In this document: positions 9,985-18,396 of the stretch, piece by piece
How the letters are laid out: each line of letters begins with the position of its first letter
Numbering within the stretch: position 1 is the stretch's first letter
Assembly: GCF_021401245.1 (NCBI RefSeq)
Contig: NZ_JACBFY010000004.1
Location: 186,001 to 250,000, forward strand
DNA: 64,000 nt
Reading direction: 5' to 3'
Source: Pseudacidovorax sp. NFM-22
GTDB taxonomy: Bacteria; Pseudomonadota; Gammaproteobacteria; Burkholderiales; Burkholderiaceae_C
Position numbers and translations under genes: made by a program
Notes under the pieces: generated by a model
Told to the model about the DNA's origin: nothing
Database searches by the model: none
Seen by the model: the letters and a program-made list of their open reading frames with translations, nothing else

Positions 9985-11217
9985 ATGAATCCCCAGTCTC
10001 CTATTGGTCAAACACTATCGGATGGTGTAGGACAAGCGCTCGAAATTTCGCTGCGAGGCGCCGACGAACTGCTGCCTCAGGACGAGTGGGTCCGCAAGCT
10101 GCAGCGCGCCGAAAAGACCGGCCAGCCGCTGCGCATCAAGCTGGGCCTGGACCCGACGGCGCCCGACATCCACATCGGCCACACCGTGGTGCTCAACAAG
10201 ATGCGCCAGCTGCAGGACCTGGGCCACCAGGTGATCTTCCTGATCGGCGACTTCACCACCCTGATCGGCGACCCTTCGGGCCGCAACAGCACCCGCCCGC
10301 CCCTGACGCGCGAGCAGATCGAGGAAAACGCGCAGACCTACTACCGCCAGGCCAGCCTGGTGCTGGACCCGGCCCGCACCGAGATTCGCTACAACTCCGA
10401 ATGGAGCGACCCGCTGGGCGCGCGCGGCATGATCCAGTTGGCGGCCAAGTACACGGTGGCGCGCATGATGGAGCGCGACGACTTCACCAAGCGCTTCAAG
10501 GCCGGCCAGTCGATCTCGGTGCACGAGTTCCTGTACCCGTTGATGCAGGGCTACGACTCGGTGGCACTCAAGAGCGACCTGGAGCTCGGCGGCACCGACC
10601 AGAAGTTCAACCTGCTGGTGGGTCGCCACCTGCAGCAGGAATATGGCCAGGAGCCGCAGTGCATCCTGACCATGCCGCTGCTCGAAGGGCTCGACGGCGT
10701 CGAGAAGATGTCGAAGAGCAAGAACAACTACATCGGCATCAGCGAGGCGCCGAACACCATGTTCGCCAAGGTCCTGTCGATCTCGGACGAACTGATGTGG
10801 AAGTGGTTCACGCTGCTGAGCTTCCGCTCGTTGAAGGAGATTGCCGCGCTCAAGGCCGAGGTCGATGGCGGGCGCAATCCCAAGGACGCCAAGGTGATGC
10901 TGGCCAAGGAGATCACGGCCCGCTTCCACAGCGCCCAGGCGGCCGATGCGGCCGAGCAGGACTTCATCAACCGCAGTCGCGGCGGCGTGCCGGACGAGAT
11001 CCCCGAGGTGCAGATCAGCGGTGCGCCGCTGGGCATCGCCCATGTGCTCAAGCAGGCGGGGCTCGCGGCGTCCACTTCGGAGGGCAACCGCCTGATCGAC
11101 GGCGGCGGCGTGCGGGTGGACTCCAGCGTGGTGAGCGACAAGGGGCTCAAGCTGGAGGCCGGAAGCTACGTGGTGCAGGTGGGCAAGCGCAAGTTCGCGC
11201 GGGTGCTGCTGGCCTGA
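9985..11217 (+). CDS. tyrS: Tyrosyl-tRNA synthetase
   Basis: Class I aminoacyl-tRNA synthetase charging tRNA-Tyr. The 410-residue product has HIGH at 63-66 ([14 protein letters not shown]), KMSKS at 241-245 and a C-terminal S4-like RNA-binding domain (residues about 345-405, [14 protein letters not shown]). The sequence resembles the TyrS2/TyrZ-like subfamily of many beta- and gammaproteobacteria. ATG 9985 is preferred to the upstream GTG at 9958. Monocistronic: a hairpin region follows. Confidence 0.96.
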   Translation: MNPQSPIGQTLSDGVGQALEISLRGADELLPQDEWVRKLQRAEKTGQPLRIKLGLDPTAPDIHIGHTVVLNKMRQLQDLGHQVIFLIGDFTTLIGDPSGRNSTRPPLTREQIEENAQTYYRQASLVLDPARTEIRYNSEWSDPLGARGMIQLAAKYTVARMMERDDFTKRFKAGQSISVHEFLYPLMQGYDSVALKSDLELGGTDQKFNLLVGRHLQQEYGQEPQCILTMPLLEGLDGVEKMSKSKNNYIGISEAPNTMFAKVLSISDELMWKWFTLLSFRSLKEIAALKAEVDGGRNPKDAKVMLAKEITARFHSAQAADAAEQDFINRSRGGVPDEIPEVQISGAPLGIAHVLKQAGLAASTSEGNRLIDGGGVRVDSSVVSDKGLKLEAGSYVVQVGKRKFARVLLA

Positions 11218-11224
11218 CCGTTTC

Positions 11225-11246
11225 AGGCGTGCCGACCGGCACGCCT
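11225..11246 (+). terminator. Hairpin after tyrS
   Basis: AGGCGTGCCG and CGGCACGCCT form a ten-base-pair inverted repeat with almost no loop, seven bases after the tyrS stop. No T-run follows. A second hairpin (CGGGCGCT/AGCGCCCG, 11291-11313) precedes the convergent OmpA gene end. Either may end transcripts. Confidence 0.5.
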
Positions 11247-11319
11247 GCTTCCATGCGTCGGCCACGCCGGCTGCGCGTCAGGCGGCCGGGCGGGCGCTGC
11301 CAAGAAGCGCCCGGGGCTT

Positions 11320-11940
11320 TCAGCGCAGATCGACCACCACGCGCCGGTTGCGCGGCTCGTCCACCTCGTCGGCCGTGGGCACGGCCAGTTCGCGCTCGCC
11401 GCGTCCGGCGGCTTCGATGCGTTCCTGCGCGAAGCCGCGCTGGATCAGCATCTGCCGCACCATCTGTGCCCGGGCCAGCGACAGCGTGTCGTTGGCAGCC
11501 GCCGCACCCCGGGTGTCGGTATAGCCGGTGATGACCAGGTCGGCGCCCGGCCGGGCCAGGGCGTCGCCCAGCAGTGCATCGAGGTCGCGCTGCGATTGCG
11601 CGGCCAGGCGCGTGCCGCCGGTGTCGAAGAACAGCACGTAGCGCTGCGGCCGGGCGGGCCGCATCGAGAACAGGCTGGGGTTGCGGGCCTGCACCGTCGC
11701 CGCATCGGTGGTGTCGACCACCGGCGGCTGGCTGGTGGCGACCACCGAGGCGCGTTCGTACGGCTTGTCCAGCCGCTGCTGCCCGCCAGCCGTCTTCACG
11801 ACCACCGCGGACGGCGTGCCGTCGTCCTGCGGCAGCAGCACCACGCGGGTGGAGGGCGGCGGTGGCGCCGCGCAGGCCGCGAGCAGCACGGCCACGGCGG
11901 GAACGGTCCAACGCAGCAGGGTGAGCGGGCGGCGCATCAT
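11320..11940 (-). CDS. OmpA-family peptidoglycan-binding lipoprotein
   Basis: Probable envelope lipoprotein of 206 residues. A signal peptide ends at the lipobox LLAAC (Cys23). After a low-complexity linker, the OmpA C-terminal domain spans about residues 95-206 with FFDTGGTRL, VITGYTDTRG and EPRNRRVVV, the residues that bind diaminopimelate in murein. Its ATG overlaps the stop of the upstream fecR-like gene (ATGA). Such OmpA/FecR pairs often accompany a CHASE2 adenylate cyclase; none is present here. Confidence 0.85.
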   Translation of the reverse strand: MMRRPLTLLRWTVPAVAVLLAACAAPPPPSTRVVLLPQDDGTPSAVVVKTAGGQQRLDKPYERASVVATSQPPVVDTTDAATVQARNPSLFSMRPARPQRYVLFFDTGGTRLAAQSQRDLDALLGDALARPGADLVITGYTDTRGAAAANDTLSLARAQMVRQMLIQRGFAQERIEAAGRGERELAVPTADEVDEPRNRRVVVDLR

Positions 11941-12410
11941 GGGGCCTCGGCGGACACGATGAAGTCCGTCCCTCGGATGCCGATCGTGGCCGTCTGCGTC
12001 TCCACGCGTACCGCTTCCGGATGGGCCTTGCCCAGCAGGCCGCTGATCATGCGCAGCGAGCCCCGCAGCAGGCCGACCAGCAGGTTGCCGTCCTGCGTGG
12101 TGCTGTCGAAGCGGTAGTCGCGCAGGTCCACGCGCGAGGCGGGGCCGACGACCAGGGTGGTGCCATCCCGCAGCACGAGGCCGGCGGCGCCTTGCGCGTC
12201 CGTCTCGACGCGGTCGCTGGCACGCAGCGTGCTGCCCGCCTGGGCGGCCTGCGATTGCCCGGCCGCGTTCACGATGAGGACCTGCCCCTGGACCGATTTG
12301 ATGAAGCCGGCGTGTCCGCCGCTCACGGCGTCCTGCGCCTGGGCCGGGCCCACAATGCCGGCGCACAGGGCAGCGGCGGCGAGCAGGCCTTGAAGCATCC
12401 TCTGTCTCAT
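11937..12410 (-). CDS. FecR-domain periplasmic protein
   Basis: A 157-residue secreted protein: signal peptide 1-25 (cleavage after AQA), then a FecR/LysM-like beta domain with GFIKSVQGQVLIVN, DRVETDAQGAAGLVLRDGTTL split over about 65-90, and GIRGTDFIV at the end. The fold is known from sigma-regulator FecR but no sigma factor lies nearby, so an envelope role with the coupled OmpA-like lipoprotein is more likely. ATG 12410 is preceded by AAGG. A QseB/PmrA-like box (12414-12430) overlaps its translation start region. Confidence 0.8.
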   Translation of the reverse strand: MRQRMLQGLLAAAALCAGIVGPAQAQDAVSGGHAGFIKSVQGQVLIVNAAGQSQAAQAGSTLRASDRVETDAQGAAGLVLRDGTTLVVGPASRVDLRDYRFDSTTQDGNLLVGLLRGSLRMISGLLGKAHPEAVRVETQTATIGIRGTDFIVSAEAP

Positions 12411-12413
12411 GAC

Positions 12414-12430
12414 CTTAATCTGGCGCTAAA
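12414..12430 (+). promoter_or_regulatory. Putative PmrA/QseB-type box (CTTAAT-N5-GCTAAA)
   Basis: CTTAAT CTGGC GCTAAA matches the hTTAAd-N5-hTTAAd direct-repeat layout of PmrA-type boxes with one mismatch. It agrees at 14 of 17 positions with the box at 39866-39882. It is 72 bases ahead of the CDF transporter ATG (12502), nearly the same spacing as the other box has to its gene, and also abuts the divergent fecR-like gene. Confidence 0.55.
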
Positions 12431-12501
12431 GAAAACCGCGCATGATAGGGCGCGCCCCGCGGCGCTCTGTGGCGCGTTCAGTAGAGTTTTTGACAAAGAA
12501 C

Positions 12502-13464
12502 ATGAAATATTTCCCTATCGGTGACGATTCGCCACTTTGGCAGCCGCGCAACCTGCTGAAGCTGTCCATCGGGGTCGCGCTGGTCACCATCCTGCTCAAG
12601 AGCATCGCCGGCTACGTGACCCATTCGATGGGCCTGATCTCCGATGCGATGGAGTCCTTCGTCAACCTGGCCAGCGCGGTGTTCGCGCTCAGCATGGTGA
12701 CGGTGGCGGCGCGGCCGGCCGATGACGAGCATCCCTACGGCCACCACAAGGCGGAGTACTTCTCGTCCGGCTTCGAGGGCGTGCTGATCGTCGGCGCCGC
12801 GCTGGGCATCGGCGGCGCGGCGGCGCACCGGCTGCTCAATCCCCAGCCGCTGGAGCAACTGAGCTGGGGCCTGGTGCTGTCGGCCGTGAGTTCGGCTTTC
12901 AACGGCGGGCTGGCCTGGCTGCTGTTCCGCGCGGCCAAGAAGCACAACTCCATCGCGCTCGAGGCCGATGGCCGGCACCTGATGACGGATGTGTGGACCT
13001 CCGTCGCCGTGATCATCGGCGTGATCGCCGTGGGCTTCACCGGCTGGCTGTGGCTCGATCCGCTGCTAGCCATCGGGGTGGCGATCAACATCATCTGGGA
13101 GGGGGGGCAGCTGGTCTGGCGCTCGGCCCAGGGCCTGATGGACGAGGCGCTGGCGCCGGCCGACCAGGCGCTGCTGCAGTCGGTGCTCGATCGCATTGCC
13201 GCCGAGACACCGGCCGAGACCGAGCTGCGCTTCGACCACCTCGTGACCCGCCGTGCCGGCCGCCGCTGTTTTGCCGACCTGCACATGCACCTGCCCGGCG
13301 GCTGGACGCTGCGCCGCGCCGCGCTGATGCGGGACGACGTCGAGCGGGCATTGATGGCGGTGCTGCCCAACCTGCGGGTGACCATCCAGCTGCTGCCGCT
13401 GAAATTCGAATCGCGGGCCGCGCTGGCGCAGGACCGCGATCCGGTCGGCCGGGTGCTGCCGTGA
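12502..13464 (+). CDS. Cation diffusion facilitator (FieF-like metal efflux transporter)
   Basis: Inner-membrane divalent metal/proton antiporter of 320 residues with about six spans and a C-terminal cytoplasmic domain. Visible are SDAMESFVN (47-55) in helix 2, [11 protein letters not shown] (77-87) and HLMTDVWTS (159-167) with the HxxxD half of the metal site in helix 5. The usual DxxxD in helix 2 is D48 with Ser52, so the fourth ligand differs and metal preference is unclear. ATG 12502 is chosen over upstream TTG/GTG alternatives. Its stop overlaps the dtd start (GTGA). A possible PmrA-type box lies upstream. Confidence 0.88.
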   Translation: MKYFPIGDDSPLWQPRNLLKLSIGVALVTILLKSIAGYVTHSMGLISDAMESFVNLASAVFALSMVTVAARPADDEHPYGHHKAEYFSSGFEGVLIVGAALGIGGAAAHRLLNPQPLEQLSWGLVLSAVSSAFNGGLAWLLFRAAKKHNSIALEADGRHLMTDVWTSVAVIIGVIAVGFTGWLWLDPLLAIGVAINIIWEGGQLVWRSAQGLMDEALAPADQALLQSVLDRIAAETPAETELRFDHLVTRRAGRRCFADLHMHLPGGWTLRRAALMRDDVERALMAVLPNLRVTIQLLPLKFESRAALAQDRDPVGRVLP

Positions 13465-13901
13465 AGGCGCTGCTGCAGCGGGTGCGCGAGGCGCGCGTGG
13501 AAATCGCCGGCGAGGTGGCGGGCGCCATCGGCCCAGGCCTGCTCGTGCTGGTCTGCGCCGAGCCGGGCGACACCGAGGCCGTGGGCGAGCGCCTGCTGGC
13601 CAAGATCCTGAAGTTGCGCATCTTCTCGGACGAGTTCGGCAAGATGAACCGCAGCGTGCAGGACGTGGATGGCGGGCTGCTGATCGTCAGCCAGTTCACG
13701 CTGGCGGCGGACGTGCGCGGCGGCAACCGGCCGAGCTTCACGGGCGCCGCCCCGCCGGACGAGGGGCGGCGGCTCTACGACGCGTTCGTCGAGCGCGCCC
13801 GTGCGCTGCATCCGGTGGTGGCGACCGGGCGCTTCGGGGCCGACATGCAGGTGCACCTGGTCAACGACGGGCCGGTCACCATCCCCATCGACATGTGCTG
13901 A
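13461..13901 (+). CDS. dtd: D-aminoacyl-tRNA deacylase
   Basis: Removes D-amino acids (and glycine mischarged on tRNA-Ala) from tRNA. The 146-residue protein has both active-site motifs: [17 protein letters not shown] (about 77-93) and [10 protein letters not shown] near the C-terminus, containing the Gly-cisPro pair. It starts with GTG 13461, overlapping the CDF transporter stop; this coupling decides the start. It is convergent with ybeY, and a long inverted repeat lies in between. Confidence 0.96.
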   Translation: MKALLQRVREARVEIAGEVAGAIGPGLLVLVCAEPGDTEAVGERLLAKILKLRIFSDEFGKMNRSVQDVDGGLLIVSQFTLAADVRGGNRPSFTGAAPPDEGRRLYDAFVERARALHPVVATGRFGADMQVHLVNDGPVTIPIDMC

Positions 13902-13966
13902 AAGCCGAGCTGGGGCTGTGGGCCTCAGACTGTTGTTCAAGCGGGTCTGTGAAAGGCGCGCCGTCA

Positions 13967-14075
13967 GCGCAATGCCAGTCGATTGACCAAGGTCCGTTCG
14001 GGCTGAGCTTGTCGAAGCTTGGCGCAAGCCCTTCGACAAGCTCAGGGCGAACGGGTCAACGGACTGGCATCGCGC
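13967..14075. repeat. Long palindromic repeat, copy 1
   Basis: Inner arms CGTTCGGGCTGAGCTTGTCG... (13995-14017) and CTTCGACAAGCTCAGGGCG... (14031-14053) pair over 23 bases with two mismatches around a loop CTTGGCGCAAGCC. Outer arms 13967-13988 and 14054-14075 also pair (ATGCCAGTC with GACTGGCAT, TTGACC with GGTCAA). A second copy of the inner unit, inverted, is at 37688-37749. It lies between the convergent genes dtd and ybeY, so it may act as a transcript end or mRNA stabiliser. Confidence 0.9.
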
Positions 14076-14078
14076 CGT

Positions 14079-14540
14079 TCAGCGACCCCGATACGGATTG
14101 CGCACGCCCAGCCCGGCCAGGATCTCGATCTCGCGCGCTTCCATCGCTTCGGCGTCCTCGTCGCCGGTCTCGTGGTCCCAGCCCTGCGCATGCAGCGTGC
14201 CGTGCACCAGCAGGTGCGCGTAATGGGCGGCCAGGGTCACGCCCAGCTCCTTCGCTTCGCGGGCCACGACGGGCGCGCACAGCACCAGGTCGGCCATCAC
14301 CATCGGCGACTGCGCATAGTCGAAGGTCAGCACGTTGGTCGCGTAGTCCTTGCCGCGGAACTCGCGGTTGAGCTGCTGGCCTTCCTCGGCGTCCACGATG
14401 CGCACGGTGATCTCGCCGGGCGCGTCCAGCGCATGTCGGATGCAGCGGGCCACGCGGTGGCGGGGCAGGGCGGCGCGGTGGCGCGCCAGTGCGTCGATGC
14501 GGCCGAACTGCAGCGACAGGGCAAGGGGCGGCATCGCCAT
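14079..14540 (-). CDS. ybeY: Endoribonuclease YbeY
   Basis: Zinc-dependent endoribonuclease for 16S rRNA 3' maturation and ribosome quality control. The 153-residue product has the metal site [11 protein letters not shown] (HxxxHxxxxxH layout) in its C-terminal third, and [16 protein letters not shown]. Its ATG overlaps the stop of the upstream phoH-like gene (ATGA), the conserved ybeZ-ybeY pair. The usual corC gene does not follow; the operon ends at a long palindromic repeat. Confidence 0.96.
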   Translation of the reverse strand: MAMPPLALSLQFGRIDALARHRAALPRHRVARCIRHALDAPGEITVRIVDAEEGQQLNREFRGKDYATNVLTFDYAQSPMVMADLVLCAPVVAREAKELGVTLAAHYAHLLVHGTLHAQGWDHETGDEDAEAMEAREIEILAGLGVRNPYRGR

Positions 14541-15496
14541 CACTCGGCCTTCGCGCTGCTGCTGCGCTTGCGGGAGGCGTCGTAGGCATCGACGATGCGC
14601 GCCACCAGCGGATGCCGCACCACGTCGCCGGTGTCGAAGCGGGTGAACGCCAGGCCCTGCACCCGGCGCAGCACGCGCTCGGCCTCCACCAGGCCGCTGG
14701 TCTGCGTCTTGGGCAGGTCGATCTGGCTGATGTCGCCCGTCACCACACACTTGCTGCCGAAGCCGATGCGGGTCAGGAACATCTTCATCTGTTCGGGCGT
14801 GGTGTTCTGCGCCTCGTCGAGGATGACGAAGGCGTTGTTGAGCGTGCGCCCGCGCATGAAGGCCAGGGGCGCGATCTCCAGCGCGTTGCGCTCGAAGGCC
14901 TTGGTGACCTTCTCGAAACCCATCAGGTCGTACAGCGCGTCGTAGAGCGGGCGCAGGTAGGGGTCGACCTTCTGCGACAGATCGCCGGGCAGGAAGCCCA
15001 GGCGCTCGCCGGCCTCCACCGCCGGGCGGGTGAGCACGATGCGCTGCACGCTGCTGCGCTCCAGCGCATCGACCGCGCAGGCCACCGCCAGGTAGGTCTT
15101 GCCGGTGCCGGCCGGGCCGATGCCGAAGGTGATGTCGTGGTTGGCGATGTTGTCGAGGTACACGCTCTGGTTGGGCGTGCGCGCGCGCAGGTCACCGCGG
15201 CGGGTGGCGAGCGTGAGCGCGCCGTCCTCGGCCTCGGCCATCTGGCCGTCGCCGGCCAGGGTGAGCTGCACCATGGCGGCATCGAGCGGATGCCTGGCGA
15301 TTTCGTAGAGGGCCTGTAGCACCTCCAGCGCGCGCTCTGCGCGGGCCTTGGGACCGTCGATCTTGAACACCTCGTGGCGGTGGGCGATCTTGACCTCCAG
15401 CGCCTCCTCGATACGGCGCAGGTGCGCGTCCATGGGGCCGCACAGGTGGGCCAGGCGGGTGTTGTTCGCGGGGGTGAAGCTGTGGCGGAGAATCAC
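14540..15496 (-). CDS. ybeZ: PhoH-like ATPase (YbeZ)
   Basis: PhoH-family P-loop ATPase, thought to act with YbeY in rRNA processing. The 318-residue protein has Walker A GPAGTGKT in [14 protein letters not shown] (about 135-148), Walker [11 protein letters not shown] and [12 protein letters not shown]. The N-terminal 100 residues form the KH-like region. GTG 15496 (giving MILRHSFTP) is chosen since relatives start with this sequence; longer in-frame extension overlaps ruvA. Divergent from ruvA with a gap of only 48 bases. Confidence 0.93.
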   Translation of the reverse strand: MILRHSFTPANNTRLAHLCGPMDAHLRRIEEALEVKIAHRHEVFKIDGPKARAERALEVLQALYEIARHPLDAAMVQLTLAGDGQMAEAEDGALTLATRRGDLRARTPNQSVYLDNIANHDITFGIGPAGTGKTYLAVACAVDALERSSVQRIVLTRPAVEAGERLGFLPGDLSQKVDPYLRPLYDALYDLMGFEKVTKAFERNALEIAPLAFMRGRTLNNAFVILDEAQNTTPEQMKMFLTRIGFGSKCVVTGDISQIDLPKTQTSGLVEAERVLRRVQGLAFTRFDTGDVVRHPLVARIVDAYDASRKRSSSAKAE

Positions 15497-15544
15497 GCGG
15501 CTTTTTTCTCTGGCAGATGGAATCGAAGGATCGGCAAGCAAGTC

Positions 15545-16126
15545 ATGATAGGAAAACTCACCGGAACCCTGGCCGAACGCAACCCGCCGCAGATCGTGAT
15601 CGACTGCGGCGGCGTGGGCTATGAGGTGGACGTGCCGATGAGCACCTTCTACAACCTGCCGCAGGTGGGCGCGAAGGTCTCGCTGCTCACGCATTTCATC
15701 GTGCGCGAGGATGCGCAGATTCTCTACGGCTTCGCCTCGGCGGAAGAACGTGCGGCCTTTAGGCAGCTGATCAAGATCGCCGGCGTGGGGCCGCGCACGG
15801 CGCTGGGCATCCTGTCGGGCCTGAGCGTGGGCGAGCTGGTGCAGGCCATCGCGCTGCAGGAGCCGGGCCGGCTGGTGAAGATTCCCGGCATCGGCAAGAA
15901 GACCGCCGAACGGCTGCTGCTGGAGCTCAAGGGCAAGCTGGGCGACGCCGTGGGCACCGCCGGCGCTGCCGCCCAGCCCGCCAGCGACGCCCAGGCCGAC
16001 ATCCTGCAGGCCCTGCTGGCGCTGGGCTACAACGACAAGGAAGGCGCCGCCGCCCTCAAGGCCCTGCCCAAGGACGTGGGCGTGAGCGAGGGCATCAAGA
16101 TGGCGCTGAAGGCGCTGGCGAAGTAA
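15545..16126 (+). CDS. ruvA: Holliday junction branch-migration protein RuvA
   Basis: DNA-binding subunit that loads RuvB on Holliday junctions. The 193 residues show the OB-fold N-terminus [21 protein letters not shown], the two helix-hairpin-helix repeats [13 protein letters not shown] and [12 protein letters not shown], and a C-terminal RuvB-contact domain (about 148-193). ruvB is not adjacent: it lies at 22236 on the same strand, with a six-gene minus-strand lipid operon in between. Confidence 0.97.
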   Translation: MIGKLTGTLAERNPPQIVIDCGGVGYEVDVPMSTFYNLPQVGAKVSLLTHFIVREDAQILYGFASAEERAAFRQLIKIAGVGPRTALGILSGLSVGELVQAIALQEPGRLVKIPGIGKKTAERLLLELKGKLGDAVGTAGAAAQPASDAQADILQALLALGYNDKEGAAALKALPKDVGVSEGIKMALKALAK

Positions 16127-16219
16127 GCGTTGAGTTCCCGCTGACTTTTGCTCGGAAGGCCGCGGAGCAGGCCACGCGCGAACAGCCGCGGAACCGGCTT
16201 TGCCGGGCCGCTGGATGTG

Positions 16220-16265
16220 CCCCCTTGAGGAGGAGGCGGAGCGCGAAGCGCGCAGCCTGGGGGGG
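16220..16265. repeat. GC-rich intergenic hairpin between ruvA and the lipid operon end
   Basis: CCCCC (16220-16224) pairs with the G-run at 16259-16265, and GGAGCGCG/CGCGC segments pair inside. It ends just before the last gene of the lipid operon. Similar sequences are common between genes of Comamonadaceae as I recall them; no second copy was seen in this window. It may work as a factor-independent stop for either side. Confidence 0.5.
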
Positions 16266-17213
16266 TCATGGCACCCACCAGTAATGCAATGCGTGGAAGT
16301 ACATCGGGGCCGCAAAGATCACCGAATCCAGCCGGTCCAGCATGCCGCCATGGCCCTCGATCATGGTGCCCCAGTCCTTCACGCCGCGGTCGCGCTTGAT
16401 GGCGGACATCACCAGCCCGCCGAAGAAGCCCATCACGCAGATCATGAAGGCCATGAGCGCCGCCTGCCAGGGCGCGAAGGGCGTGGCCCACCACAGCGCC
16501 GCGCCCAGCAGCGTGGCGCTGGCCACGCCGCCGATGAGCCCTTCCCAGGTCTTGGAGGGCGACAGTTCCGGCGCCACCTTGCGCTTGCCCATGAGCTTGC
16601 CCCACACGTACTGCAACACGTCGCTGCCCTGCACCACGATCACCAGGAAGGCGATCAGCAGCAGGTTGCGCCCCTCGAAGCCGGGAATGTTCAGCGTCAG
16701 CAGCGCCGGCACATGGCTGATGCAGAACACACAGACCATCAGGCCCCACTGCACCTTGGACGTGCGCTCCAGAAAGCGCTGCGTGTCGCCGCCCAGGGCC
16801 GACAGGATGGGCAGGATGAGGAACACTTCCACCGGGATGAAGATGGCGAACATGCCGTACCACTCGATCCAGACCAGGAAGTACTGCACCGGCAGCGCCA
16901 CGTAGAAGGCGGCGGCCATGGCCAGGTGGTCGCCGCGCCGGGTATAGGTCAGGCTCAGGAACTCGCGCAGCGCGTAGAACGAGACCAGGTAGAACAGCAG
17001 GATCACGCCCAGTTTGCCGAAGGCGAAGGCGATGCCGATCACGGCCACCATCACCCACCAGGCGTTGACCCGGGCGTTGAGGTTGTCGATGACCGAATGG
17101 GGCGCGCCGTGGGCCACGCGCCACTTGAGCAGCGCGCCGATGGCCGAGGCGAGCACCAGCACGCCGGCCACGCCGCCGAAGAGCATCAGGGTGGTGTGGG
17201 TGATGGGGCTCAT
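16266..17213 (-). CDS. CdsA-like phosphatidate cytidylyltransferase (YnbB-like)
   Basis: Integral membrane enzyme expected to make CDP-diacylglycerol from phosphatidic acid and CTP. The 315-residue protein has about eight spans and the complete CdsA signature near the C-terminus: SAIKRDRGVKDWGTMI followed by EGHGGMLDRLD, including the acidic pair. PSKTWEG precedes it, as in CdsA. It is last in a six-gene operon resembling ynbABCD, so a dedicated paralogue like E. coli YnbB is more likely than the housekeeping CdsA. The ATG overlaps the acyltransferase stop. Confidence 0.88.
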   Translation of the reverse strand: MSPITHTTLMLFGGVAGVLVLASAIGALLKWRVAHGAPHSVIDNLNARVNAWWVMVAVIGIAFAFGKLGVILLFYLVSFYALREFLSLTYTRRGDHLAMAAAFYVALPVQYFLVWIEWYGMFAIFIPVEVFLILPILSALGGDTQRFLERTSKVQWGLMVCVFCISHVPALLTLNIPGFEGRNLLLIAFLVIVVQGSDVLQYVWGKLMGKRKVAPELSPSKTWEGLIGGVASATLLGAALWWATPFAPWQAALMAFMICVMGFFGGLVMSAIKRDRGVKDWGTMIEGHGGMLDRLDSVIFAAPMYFHALHYWWVP

Positions 17214-17914
17214 CGTTCCTCCGCTTTGTCATGGTCCGGCCGCAGGTCCAGCATGGCCTGCTGCGCGCGCGCCAGGAAGGCGGCCTTGTCCTCGCCGTCG
17301 GCCAGCACCACCGGCGCGCCGTAGCGCACCGAGCAGGCCAGCGGCACCGGCACCAGTTGCCCCTTGGGCAGCACGCGCTTGAGGTTCTCGATCCACACCG
17401 GCACCAGCCGCACGCGTGGACAGGCGCGGGCGATGTGGAAGAGTCCGCTCTTGAGCGGCAGCATCACCGCATCGCCCGTGTTGCGCGTGCCCTCTGGAAA
17501 CATGATCAGCGAATCGCCGGCCTCCAGCGCCTGCACCATCTGCTCCACGGGATTGGTGGCCGCGCCGCCCGCCGCACCGCTGCCGTCGCGGCGGATCATC
17601 AGCGCATTGAACACGTCCTGGCCGATGAAGCGACGCAGCCGCGAGGCCAGCCAGTAGTCCTGCCCCGCGACGGGCCGGGTGATGGCCCGCAGGTCGGGCG
17701 GCAGCGTGGCCCAGACCAGCACGAAGTCGCCATGGCTCGAATGGTTGGCGAAGTACAGCGTGGTCTCGGCCACCGGCGTGGTGCCGCTCCAGATGGCGCG
17801 TACACCCGTGAGCAGGTTGGCGACCAGCACGATGGTCCGGGCGGCAACGAAGGCGCCAGCCTGCCGCAGCAGGACGCGCGCGGGCGGTGTGTCGGAGTCG
17901 AGGATGTCGTTCAT
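17210..17914 (-). CDS. PlsC-like 1-acyl-glycerophosphate acyltransferase
   Basis: Membrane-associated acyltransferase of 234 residues. The catalytic NHSSHGDF (HX4D) and the substrate-binding FPEGTRN motif are both present, about 75 residues apart, and an N-terminal hydrophobic segment (AGAFVAARTIVLVANLLTG region) anchors it. It would produce or remodel phosphatidic acid, the substrate of the CdsA-like enzyme encoded next. Both flanking gene junctions overlap by ATGA. E. coli ynbABCD has no such gene, so this adds an acylation step to the set. Confidence 0.87.
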   Translation of the reverse strand: MNDILDSDTPPARVLLRQAGAFVAARTIVLVANLLTGVRAIWSGTTPVAETTLYFANHSSHGDFVLVWATLPPDLRAITRPVAGQDYWLASRLRRFIGQDVFNALMIRRDGSGAAGGAATNPVEQMVQALEAGDSLIMFPEGTRNTGDAVMLPLKSGLFHIARACPRVRLVPVWIENLKRVLPKGQLVPVPLACSVRYGAPVVLADGEDKAAFLARAQQAMLDLRPDHDKAEER

Positions 17915-18396
17915 GACGAAGGCAGACCGGCGTGGAGGCCGGCGATGAGGGCGATCAGGACGCAGAGGGTCTGCAGCAGCACGACGCCCAGATGCCGGCG
18001 CATCAGGGCCTGCGTGCCGCGCAGGCGCTCGTCCAGCGGGCGTGGGGTGCCCGGCGACGCGGGGCGCAGGCCCACCCAGGCCAGCGCGTCGTCCAGCGCG
18101 GCCAGGTCGGGCAGGGCGCCGCGGCCGAGGGCCGCGAACAGGCCCTCGTCCAGGCGCAGGCGCAGCGCCAGGTAGCGTTCGGCCAAGCCGAGCATCGCGC
18201 CGAGCGACCAGGCGGCAAGGCACAGGCGGCTGGCCGGCATGGCCCGTCCGGCGGCGACCGCCGCCAGGGCAAGGAGGCAGGCGGCCGACAGCAGCAGGCT
18301 CCAGGCGGCCACGGGTCGCTGGGCGGCCAGCCGCGCGGCCAGGGCGGCGCAGCGGCTGCGTGCCTGCGGATCAGGGGGGGACGACGGCAGGGTCAT
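17911..18396 (-). CDS. Small membrane protein of the lipid operon, unknown function
   Basis: 161 residues with no family I recognise. Three hydrophobic stretches are visible: about 29-50 (AAWSLLLSAACLLALAAVAA), 55-76, and 136-155 (LGVVLLQTLCVLIALIAGLH). The middle region is Leu/Ala-rich with many Arg residues and may be cytoplasmic. Start and stop overlap both neighbours by four bases, so it is translated with the operon; this is the best evidence that it is real and takes part in the same lipid pathway, perhaps as a scaffold. No catalytic motif is seen. Confidence 0.75.
   Translation of the reverse strand: MTLPSSPPDPQARSRCAALAARLAAQRPVAAWSLLLSAACLLALAAVAAGRAMPASRLCLAAWSLGAMLGLAERYLALRLRLDEGLFAALGRGALPDLAALDDALAWVGLRPASPGTPRPLDERLRGTQALMRRHLGVVLLQTLCVLIALIAGLHAGLPSS

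Noticed and set aside
9829-10011. Long N-terminal extension of the M23 peptidase up to ATG 10011
   Set aside because: It would overlap the tyrS start on the other strand, and the added residues look non-coding.
14079-14540. Missing corC/ybeX after ybeY as evidence of a deletion
   Set aside because: corC is often located elsewhere in this family; absence here alone shows nothing.
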